IMG/VR virus record: IMGVR_UViG_3300034066_002435
Coordinates: 1-33,727 of that record
Length of the DNA: 33,727 nt
Reading direction: 5' to 3' (one strand)
Source of the DNA: a virus
A program made the translations under genes and the position numbers. Each line of letters begins with the position of its first letter. Positions within the stretch are counted from its first letter, which is position 1. Below are positions 20,689 to 25,300 of the stretch, in pieces. Under the pieces are notes generated by a model. That model searched no databases, was not told the DNA's origin, and was given only the letters and a program-made list of their open reading frames with translations.

Positions 20689-20761
20689 GGTGTACGATCG
20701 GATTTGAACCGACATAAACCAGTTCCACAAACTGGAGCATTAACCATTATGCTACGTACAC
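20689..20761 (-). tRNA. tRNA-His (anticodon GUG)
   Basis: Acceptor GTGTACG/CGTACAC, anticodon stem CCAGT/ACTGG around TTGTGGA, T loop TTCAAAT, discriminator C. The base before G1 is T, so the extra G-1 usual in bacterial tRNA-His is not encoded. Confidence 0.92.
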
Positions 20762-20762
20762 A

Positions 20763-20834
20763 AGGCAGTGGGTAGAATTGAACTACCGACATAGAGGGTA
20801 TGAATCTCTTGTTCTACCACTGAACTACACTGCC
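20763..20834 (-). tRNA. Second tRNA with CAU anticodon (Met or Ile2)
   Basis: Acceptor GGCAGTG/CACTGCC, D stem GTTC/GAAC, anticodon loop TTCATAC in a stem with an A-C mismatch next to the loop, T loop TTCAATT, discriminator U. Discriminator and D arm resemble tRNA-Gly. The amino-acid identity (Met, or Ile after lysidine modification) is unclear. Confidence 0.8.
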
Positions 20835-20838
20835 GAGG

Positions 20839-20927
20839 CGGAAGTGGTTGGATTCGAACCAACGGTGCCTATTACTAGACACGGAATCTTAGCAGGATTC
20901 TGCGATAAGCCTCTCTGCCACACTTCC
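20839..20927 (-). tRNA. tRNA-Ser (anticodon GCU)
   Basis: Class II cloverleaf with acceptor GGAAGTG/CACTTCC, anticodon stem GAATC/GATTC around CTGCTAA, long variable arm, T loop TTCGAAT, discriminator G. Confidence 0.94.
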
Positions 20928-20931
20928 TTAA

Positions 20932-20949
20932 TGTTACCTTAAGGTAACA
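20932..20949. repeat. Perfect inverted repeat between tRNA-Ile(GAU) and tRNA-Ser(GCU)
   Basis: TGTTACCTTAAGGTAACA is an 18-base perfect palindrome filling the tRNA spacer. Comparable short hairpins fill other spacers: 19813-19828, 19993-20009, 20217-20236, 20490-20508, 20588-20612 and 21401-21420. Confidence 0.7.
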
Positions 20950-20950
20950 A

Positions 20951-21023
20951 TGGAAACAACTGGACTCGAACCAGTGCTCTTTCGATTATCAGTCGAATGC
21001 TTTACCAACTAAGCTATGTTTCC
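20951..21023 (-). tRNA. tRNA-Ile (anticodon GAU)
   Basis: Acceptor GGAAACA/TGTTTCC, anticodon stem TTCGA/TCGAA around CTGATAA, T loop TTCGAGT, discriminator A. Confidence 0.94.
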
Positions 21024-21026
21024 TGG

Positions 21027-21100
21027 TCGGAATGACAGGATTCGAACCTGCGACCCTCTGTTCCCAAAACAGATGCGCTACCAAACTGCGCTACATTCCG
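21027..21100 (-). tRNA. tRNA-Pro (anticodon UGG), copy 2
   Basis: Acceptor CGGAATG/CATTCCG, anticodon stem TCTGT/ACAGA around TTTGGGA, T loop TTCGAAT, discriminator A. Same anticodon as the copy at 16588 but a different acceptor and anticodon stem, so it is not a recent duplicate. Confidence 0.94.
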
Positions 21101-21103
21101 TGG

Positions 21104-21175
21104 TAGTCCTAACGGGATTTGAACCCGTGTCTTCACTGTGAAAGAGTGATGTCCTCACCACTAGACGATAGGACC
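21104..21175 (-). tRNA. tRNA-Glu (anticodon UUC)
   Basis: Acceptor GGTCCTA/TAGGACT, anticodon stem TCACT/AGTGA around CTTTCAC, T loop TTCAAAT, discriminator A. Confidence 0.94.
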
Positions 21176-21223
21176 ATGATGCTACAACCACCAAGGAGGA
21201 ATACTCCACAGGCAGCGTAGCAA

Positions 21224-21297
21224 CGACCCATACGGGATTTGAACCCGTGTTCTCCACCGTGACAGGGTGGCGTGATTGACCGCTACACTAATGGGTC
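21224..21297 (-). tRNA. tRNA-Asp (anticodon GUC)
   Basis: Acceptor GACCCAT/ATGGGTC, anticodon stem CCACC/GGTGG around CTGTCAC, T loop TTCAAAT, discriminator G. Confidence 0.94.
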
Positions 21298-21301
21298 AAG
21301 G

Positions 21302-21383
21302 TGGGCAGGGAGGGATTTGAACCCCCGTAGGCAGAGCCAGTGGATTTACAGTCCACCTCCATTAACCACTCGGACACCTACCC
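21302..21383 (-). tRNA. tRNA-Tyr (anticodon GUA)
   Basis: Class II cloverleaf with acceptor GGGTAGG/CCTGCCC, anticodon stem GTGGA/TCCAC around CTGTAAA, variable arm, T loop TTCAAAT, discriminator A. Confidence 0.94.
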
Positions 21384-21421
21384 GAACAGTTTATGTTTAA
21401 TGACCGAACTGTAGCGGTCAA

Positions 21422-21494
21422 TGGGTCTGGTGGGACTCGAACCCACGATATACTGGTTAAAAGCCAGGTGCATTAGCCGCTATGCAACAGACCC
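21422..21494 (-). tRNA. tRNA-Lys (anticodon UUU)
   Basis: Acceptor GGGTCTG/CAGACCC, anticodon stem CTGG/CCAG around CTTTTAA, T loop TTCGAGT, discriminator A. First tRNA of the array in transcription order. Confidence 0.94.
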
Positions 21495-21569
21495 ATTAAA
21501 GGTTTAGATTGTCAAGGTGCTGGTGGTCTCTCAACCACCCTTTAAGAATACCACAGAACCCGTTGGGAA

Positions 21570-21704
21570 TCAAGTGGTTTGTGCCAGTTCCAGAAGTGGT
21601 CCTAGGCACTTGGGGTCTCGTTCCCCCACCAACTCAAGTAATATACCAGGGTTTGGACCCCAATGGCAAATGATACGACCAGTTGAACAAGTGGCACAAA
21701 GCAT
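21570..21704 (-). CDS. Small Cys-containing protein of unknown function
   Basis: 44 residues, ATG at 21704 directly after the U run of a terminator. The peptide begins MLCATCSTGRIICHWGPN and ends CLGPLLELAQTT. A CxxC pair with later Cys and His residues could bind a metal. The peptide reads like a folded protein, but there is no Shine-Dalgarno and a candidate promoter lies inside the frame, so the call is tentative. The remaining 75 bases up to tRNA-Lys hold only a hairpin (GGTGGT/ACCACC, 21523-21540). Confidence 0.4.
   Translation of the reverse strand: MLCATCSTGRIICHWGPNPGILLELVGERDPKCLGPLLELAQTT
21640..21669 (-). promoter_or_regulatory. Candidate promoter of the tRNA array
   Basis: TTGCCA (21669-21664), 18-base spacer, TATATT (21645-21640) preceded by TGG (extended -10). 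It lies after a terminator and before tRNA-Lys, where an array promoter is expected. Weaker than the internal promoters. Confidence 0.45.
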
Positions 21705-21737
21705 AAAAAAAGGGAGGAAACTTTTGGTTTCTCTCCC
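21705..21737 (-). terminator. Rho-independent terminator upstream of the tRNA array
   Basis: Stem GGGAG-A-GAAAC/GTTTC-CTCCC with one bulged base, loop CAAAA, then seven U (21711-21705) on the minus strand. It separates the 21.8-22.5 kb genes from the array. Confidence 0.85.
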
Positions 21738-21763
21738 CTGTATTTTGCTTTATGGATTACATC

Positions 21764-21865
21764 TTACATATGTCTTTCCATATCCGCAAACAGGGGAGTA
21801 CCCTCAATATGCCAATATTGGCAATCAAGAATACTAATCTGTTTAATGGGTAATGGAAAAGACAT
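21764..21865 (-). CDS. Very small putative late protein
   Basis: 33 residues, starting MSFPLPIKQISILDCQYW. A perfect TATAAATA box (21887-21894) lies 22 bases before the ATG, and a terminator follows the stop, so it looks like a self-contained transcription unit. No family recognised and no hydrophobic segment. Confidence 0.4.
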   Translation of the reverse strand: MSFPLPIKQISILDCQYWHIEGTPLFADMERHM

Positions 21866-21886
21866 TGTTTTCGACCTAAGTGTTTT

Positions 21887-21894
21887 TATTTATA
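21887..21894 (-). promoter_or_regulatory. Late promoter TATAAATA
   Basis: Perfect late box on the minus strand, 22 bases before the ATG at 21865 and just after the Hc1-like gene. Confidence 0.65.
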
Positions 21895-21913
21895 AGAGTT
21901 TGCTTATCAATTT

Positions 21914-22102
21914 TCAACCCTTTGCTTCTTTACGGGAATTTTTTTCCTCTGTAATTTCTGCCCTACGGGATTTAACTAATTTAGCAATTTCCTGAAGTGC
22001 TTTACGAGCACGAGTTCCTGCAGAATTGTTTCCTTTAGAAAATTTCTCATCTTCTACTTTCCACAGTTCAACAGCATTTAAGAGATCTTGTGATACAGAC
22101 AT
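21914..22102 (-). CDS. Small basic protein resembling histone H1-like Hc1
   Basis: 62 residues from the ATG at 22102 (MSVSQDLLNAVELWKVEDEK); the longer frame is rejected because the late promoter and a Shine-Dalgarno (AAAGG) lie before this ATG. SAGTRARKALQEIAKLVKSR (about 32-51) resembles the core of the Hc1/histone-H1-like family (RARKALQEI, Lys-rich helix), with a charged tail ending NSRKEAKG. Hc1-type proteins bind and condense DNA. A role in late genome condensation or packaging is inferred. Confidence 0.65.
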   Translation of the reverse strand: MSVSQDLLNAVELWKVEDEKFSKGNNSAGTRARKALQEIAKLVKSRRAEITEEKNSRKEAKG

Positions 22103-22131
22103 AATAACCTTTAATAAAAATAAGGATGAGT

Positions 22132-22139
22132 TATTTATA
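22132..22139 (-). promoter_or_regulatory. Late promoter of the Hc1-like gene
   Basis: Perfect TATAAATA on the minus strand, 30 bases before the ATG at 22102. Confidence 0.75.
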
Positions 22140-22143
22140 CATT

Positions 22144-22548
22144 TTAGATACAGTCTTCTTTCCAAGGAGCACAAAGTCTCATTTCTCCACCTAAAGACTT
22201 ACATTCTTCAGTATAACACTTAGAAGTATCTAGATCTTTCTCTATCAACCTGGGCAAAGGTACTCTAGGTGGTTCTGAGTCTCTTGTCAAGCGTTCATAT
22301 TCTCTGATTGCTTTATCTACATCTCTTTCAACTCTTCTCTTTACAACAGAAGGGTCTTGAAGAAGCACATCGTTGATTATGGTCTGAGGGAACAGGGTCC
22401 TCTGAACCTCGTCTAGAAGGTCCCAGAGACGCTCTGAAGGAACTCCTGAGCATTGGGAGAGGGTTGCTACGATACCACTGAGTATGACGCTTATAAGGAT
22501 TATCTGCTTCTTATCTGGTTTCTTTTTACCGAAGTTAAAATTAAACAT
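22144..22548 (-). CDS. Membrane-anchored or lipoprotein-like protein of unknown function
   Basis: 134 residues. A basic head (GKKKPDKKQ) is followed by a hydrophobic segment IILISVILSGIVATLSQC (about 16-33) ending in a Cys that could be a lipobox. The rest is soluble and charged, with three more Cys near the end (KCYTEEC, LCAPWKEDC). It should face the periplasm and could form disulfides. A spanin or other lysis accessory is conceivable, but there is no direct evidence. The ATG directly follows the U run of a hairpin. Confidence 0.65.
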   Translation of the reverse strand: MFNFNFGKKKPDKKQIILISVILSGIVATLSQCSGVPSERLWDLLDEVQRTLFPQTIINDVLLQDPSVVKRRVERDVDKAIREYERLTRDSEPPRVPLPRLIEKDLDTSKCYTEECKSLGGEMRLCAPWKEDCI

Positions 22549-22586
22549 AAAAAAAGAGGAGTAGCAACCGCTCTCCTCTATTTATT
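22549..22586 (-). promoter_or_regulatory. Late promoter overlapping a terminator hairpin
   Basis: AATAAATA (22586-22579) adjoins the hairpin AGAGGAG/CTCCTCT (22579-22573 with 22561-22555), followed by seven U (22555-22549) that abut the ATG at 22548. Read-through RNA from the rlpA-like gene would form the full terminator, whereas a late transcript starting about 22573 would lack the 5' arm. Confidence 0.6.
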
Positions 22587-22603
22587 ATTTAGTTTTTAGT
22601 CAC

Positions 22604-22966
22604 TTATGCCCGCGAGTAGCAAATTGTAGCAACACCTTGACTTGGTGAAGCAATAGTAGAGAATGCACCATAAGACAGGTCAAGGTCTCTACCCGCGATA
22701 TAAGGACCGCGATCATTTACACGCACAATTACCGATCTTCCATTAGATTGATTTGTAACTCTTAGTTTTGTTCCAAATGGAAGCCAACGATGTGCTACTG
22801 ATTTTCCGTAAGCATTATACCGTTCGCCATTGGCAGTTGTCTGCCCGTGATATCCATCACCGATTCCATAATGTGATGCGAGGGAACATCCGCTCGCTGC
22901 TTTTGCTTGAAGGGGTGCCAATCCTACAGTAGCAATAGCAAAAATTGAAAGTGTTTTAAAAAGCAT
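22604..22966 (-). CDS. RlpA-like double-psi beta-barrel protein (secreted)
   Basis: 120 residues. Signal peptide MLFKTLSIFAIATVGLAP...AKAAS (cleavage near residue 24). The mature part is one RlpA-type double-psi beta-barrel: GCSLASHYGIGDGYHGQTTA, NGERYNAYG, AHRWLPFGTKLRVTN, and VRVNDRGPYIAGRDLDLSYGA (the NDRGP and DLS elements with the conserved Asp). Bacterial RlpA proteins are peptidoglycan glycosylases that act on denuded strands. Here a secreted version might assist lysis or wall remodelling. Promoter at 23095-23123. The leader of about 120 bases holds a short hairpin (GAGAAG/CTTCTC, 23003-23019). Confidence 0.85.
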   Translation of the reverse strand: MLFKTLSIFAIATVGLAPLQAKAASGCSLASHYGIGDGYHGQTTANGERYNAYGKSVAHRWLPFGTKLRVTNQSNGRSVIVRVNDRGPYIAGRDLDLSYGAFSTIASPSQGVATICYSRA

Positions 22967-23064
22967 TAATTTTAATAGAACTCTACATCCGTATAGGTAA
23001 AGGAGAAGTTCCCCTTCTCAGGGGCAGCACCCACGGCTCTAAATCGCACTCAAAATCTCATAAC

Positions 23065-23092
23065 AAAAAACCCTACTCATAACAGGGATTTT
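23065..23092 (-). terminator. Terminator-like hairpin after the 57-residue gene
   Basis: AAAATCCCT (23092-23084) pairs with AGGG plus the start of a U run (23074-23065), with one mismatch and a nine-base loop. It follows the stop at 23120, and its 5' arm contains the predicted start point of the next promoter. Confidence 0.55.
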
Positions 23093-23094
23093 AC

Positions 23095-23123
23095 ATAATA
23101 AGTTAATATTTAGGATTTGTCAA
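23095..23123 (-). promoter_or_regulatory. Host-type promoter of the rlpA-like gene
   Basis: TTGACA (23123-23118), 17-base spacer, TATTAT (23100-23095). The -35 box overlaps the stop codon of the preceding gene. Predicted start near 23088. Confidence 0.85.
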
Positions 23124-23293
23124 GATTCAGGTTCCAGGGAAACAATCTCAAGTTCATCTCCTTCAGGTTCAATCCATTCATAAAACTCCGCAAGAATAGC
23201 ACGAGCATCCTCTTTATTGATATTCATATCTGCTGCACGATCAAGAGACCAAGTTCTTACGTGCGCCACAATATCTTCAGTCGTTGTTTCCAT
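23120..23293 (-). CDS. Small acidic protein of unknown function
   Basis: 57 residues from the ATG at 23293, starting METTTEDIVAHVRTWSLDRA and ending in a very acidic tail (EWIEPEGDELEIVSLEPES). A longer frame exists up to 23509 but its extra part is a shadow of the endonuclease gene, so the short start is preferred. It overlaps the end of the GIY-YIG gene by 17 bases. No family recognised. Confidence 0.55.
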   Translation of the reverse strand: METTTEDIVAHVRTWSLDRAADMNINKEDARAILAEFYEWIEPEGDELEIVSLEPES

Positions 23294-23720
23294 AATAATC
23301 TTTTCGGAAGTACCTGTTGAGGATGTTGCTATTGTAGAACGCTGGTTCTCCGCAGTCAAGGGATTCGGTGAGGACATTATTGGTGAAGAGTCGTCTGGTC
23401 TCCTCAAAGTTTGTTTTGCCCTTTGTTTTATGTAATGATAAGATAGTTCGACTAAAATTTTCTCTGCCAAATTTAGCAATGTCTTCTTTAAGTTCCGGAC
23501 AAGACCCATAGTATTCCTTCCAATTGGACTCTGATTTTACTTTGCGTTTTTTACCTTTTGGTGTTCTAAACTGCCAGAGGTACTTTCTTCCTATGTATTT
23601 TCTACCGTTTTGTTTATTTTCTATTAAATAAACAAAACCAAAGTAGTCTCCTATATCAGCACTAGTAAAAGGATTTCCATTATAACTCCATGGATTTTCA
23701 TAGTCAATATCTGTACTCAT
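23277..23720 (-). CDS. GIY-YIG endonuclease (Seg/homing type)
   Basis: 147 residues from the ATG at 23720. FGFVYLIENKQNGRKYIGRK (about 27-46) is the GIY-YIG core (here VYL and YIG), with downstream WKEYYGSCPELKEDIAKFG and ENFSRTILSL containing the expected catalytic Arg/Glu region. Phage free-standing enzymes of this type cut DNA near intron or intergenic sites and spread themselves. A CATAAATA late-type box lies 27 bases before the ATG within the previous gene. Both ends overlap small genes, consistent with insertion into a compact locus. Confidence 0.8.
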   Translation of the reverse strand: MSTDIDYENPWSYNGNPFTSADIGDYFGFVYLIENKQNGRKYIGRKYLWQFRTPKGKKRKVKSESNWKEYYGSCPELKEDIAKFGRENFSRTILSLHKTKGKTNFEETRRLFTNNVLTESLDCGEPAFYNSNILNRYFRKDYYGNND

Positions 23721-23865
23721 CAATTATATCAAGAACTTCGTTCAGATATTTATGAGCAAGTCCTTTCATATCCATTTCTGGACGAATATGATCTTTATAA
23801 AGTTTGTCTTTTAATTTTAATACCCGAACTTTAAGTTCGTCTTTATTGAGTTGATTTTTAGGCAT
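23704..23865 (-). CDS. Small charged protein of unknown function
   Basis: 53 residues, beginning MPKNQLNKDELKVRVLKLKD and ending LNEVLDIIDEYRY. Strongly charged and probably a helical hairpin. The start directly follows a U run of a terminator hairpin, and the last 17 bases overlap the endonuclease start. The composition looks like real cyanophage protein. Function unknown. Confidence 0.6.
   Translation of the reverse strand: MPKNQLNKDELKVRVLKLKDKLYKDHIRPEMDMKGLAHKYLNEVLDIIDEYRY
23747..23754 (-). promoter_or_regulatory. Late-type promoter box inside the 53-residue gene
   Basis: CATAAATA on the minus strand, 27 bases before the ATG of the GIY-YIG gene. Fits NATAAATA, like the boxes before the two HNH genes. 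Confidence 0.5.
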
Positions 23866-23891
23866 AAAAAAATGGGAGATTACTCTCCCAT
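23866..23891 (-). terminator. Rho-independent terminator after the nrdB block
   Basis: Stem ATGGGAGA/TCTCCCAT (23891-23884 with 23879-23872), loop GTAA, then U run 23872-23866 abutting the ATG at 23865. A TATAGATA box (23898-23891), one base from the late consensus, sits just before it. Confidence 0.8.
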
Positions 23892-23903
23892 ATCTATAAT
23901 ATT

Positions 23904-24053
23904 TTAAGCAATTATATCAATCCACTCTTTACAATAATCATAATCTCCAAACAAATATTCATCACATTCCGCTGCTTCTTTGTATGCGTTCAGGATTTCC
24001 TGCTCGCACCATTCGTCATAATTGGAATCCTGCGAAAGTATTTTTGGTAACAT
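23904..24053 (-). CDS. Small acidic protein overlapping the end of nrdB
   Basis: 49 residues, start MLPKILSQDSNYDEWCEQE, rich in Asp, Glu and Tyr with three Cys (EWCE, AECD, YCKE). The ATG lies 35 bases inside the nrdB frame, so translation would be coupled. The composition is plausible for a small soluble phage protein but I recognise no family. It is the last reading frame before the terminator at 23866. Confidence 0.45.
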   Translation of the reverse strand: MLPKILSQDSNYDEWCEQEILNAYKEAAECDEYLFGDYDYCKEWIDIIA

Positions 24054-25206
24054 CTTGCTTAATACCCCCCACTACATAGGACTCAACTTCCGTTTCTTGT
24101 GGAGCAACTTGAAGTCCTTTAGAAGAAATCCAATGTTGAGTCCAAGGAAGAGGATTATTATTTGCTGCAATATCATATTGTGGTTTTAGACCAATTGCCT
24201 TAATCCTACGATTTGCAATCCATTCAACATATTGCTGAAGAAGTTTGTCATTAAGACCAATCATGCTTCCATCTTTGAACAGATAATCCGCCCATTTCTT
24301 TTCTTCATTTACAGCACGATCAAACATAGCGTATGTCCATTCCTCCTCTTCTTTCATAATCTGTTTCATTTCTGGATCATCACCATCTCTCCACTTATTC
24401 AGAATATTCTGAGTAATGGCTAGATGTTGGTTTTCGTCTCTTGCAATGAGACTAATGATTTTAGCGGATCCTTCCATAAGCTTAAGTTCGCCAAAGGCGA
24501 AACTACAAGCAAAACTAACGTAGAAGCGAATACCTTCAAGAATATTAACGTTTGCGATTGCTCTGTACAATTTTCGTTTAACATCATTGATTGTTTCCTT
24601 TGCGTATGATACTCCTTCAAGATTATGCATCCAAGTATCGGATGCACCATATTGATGGGACGATTGAATGAAATCATCATAAGACTCTGTAACGCTCTTA
24701 GCACGCTCCAGAATACGCTCATCGGTCACAATTTTATCAAACACCTCACTTGGATCAGAATACACATTTTTAATAATATATGTGTATGAACGTGAGTGAA
24801 TCATTTCCATGAATCCCCACACTTCCATACATGCTTCCAATTCAGGAAGTGAGCAGTATGGAATGAACGCCATACCAGGTCCACGTCCTTGAATAGAATC
24901 AAGCATAATCTGATACTTTAAATTAGAAGTATAGATGTGCTTTTGCTCTGGACGAAGTGTTTGATAATCTCCACGATCCTTCTGGAGAGACACCTCTTCG
25001 GGTCTCCAGAAGTATCCTAGTTGCTGAGTGGTTAGTTTGTCGAATATTGGATATTTGTATGAATCATATCTCTGAACTCCTAAAGGTTTACCAAAAAACA
25101 TTGGTTGTTTTTTGGTATTCACTTGATCAGTATTAAAAACAGTCATACCTTTAATATTTGTTTGTGGTTCTTCTGTGGAAGAAATTTTAAACTGCACAGG
25201 ATTCAC
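24016..25206 (-). CDS. nrdB: Class Ia ribonucleotide reductase, small subunit
   Basis: 396 residues. The iron-binding and radical region is recognisable: CSLPELEACMEVWGFMEMIHSRSYTY (Glu and His ligands) and SFAFGELKLMEGSAKIISLIARDENQHLAI (second Glu set and the DENQH ligand motif). The subunit holds the di-iron tyrosyl radical that starts reduction of ribonucleotides by NrdA. The start is a GTG preceded by AGGAGAG, a good Shine-Dalgarno. A separate host-type promoter lies just upstream, so the gene is expressed from it as well as by read-through from nrdA. It supplies dNTPs for phage replication. Confidence 0.96.
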   Translation of the reverse strand: MNPVQFKISSTEEPQTNIKGMTVFNTDQVNTKKQPMFFGKPLGVQRYDSYKYPIFDKLTTQQLGYFWRPEEVSLQKDRGDYQTLRPEQKHIYTSNLKYQIMLDSIQGRGPGMAFIPYCSLPELEACMEVWGFMEMIHSRSYTYIIKNVYSDPSEVFDKIVTDERILERAKSVTESYDDFIQSSHQYGASDTWMHNLEGVSYAKETINDVKRKLYRAIANVNILEGIRFYVSFACSFAFGELKLMEGSAKIISLIARDENQHLAITQNILNKWRDGDDPEMKQIMKEEEEWTYAMFDRAVNEEKKWADYLFKDGSMIGLNDKLLQQYVEWIANRRIKAIGLKPQYDIAANNNPLPWTQHWISSKGLQVAPQETEVESYVVGGIKQDVTKNTFAGFQL

Positions 25207-25271
25207 ACTTTCTCTCCTCTACTGAAATTAACTCACACATTCTATTTAACTCTCCAGAATATTTGAGTTTC

Positions 25272-25300
25272 ATCATAATCTAGGTTTATGAATTTGTCAA
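25272..25300 (-). promoter_or_regulatory. Host-type promoter of nrdB
   Basis: TTGACA (25300-25295), 17-base spacer, TATGAT (25277-25272). The -35 box overlaps the stop of nrdA. Confidence 0.85.

Noticed and set aside
21506-21511. TTGACA on the minus strand just before tRNA-Lys
   Set aside because: No -10 hexamer lies at 16-18 bases; the position falls on the tRNA start. It was not called a promoter.
21601-21640. A GGTGGGGGAACGAGACCCC stretch that resembles a T arm
   Set aside because: The loop lacks the TTC-A-- T-loop pattern and no acceptor or anticodon arm pairs with it. It also overlaps a small reading frame.
23294-23509. N-terminal extension of the small gene ending at 23120
   Set aside because: The extension overlaps the GIY-YIG coding frame completely, and the ATG at 23293 gives a compact acidic protein with a normal small overlap.
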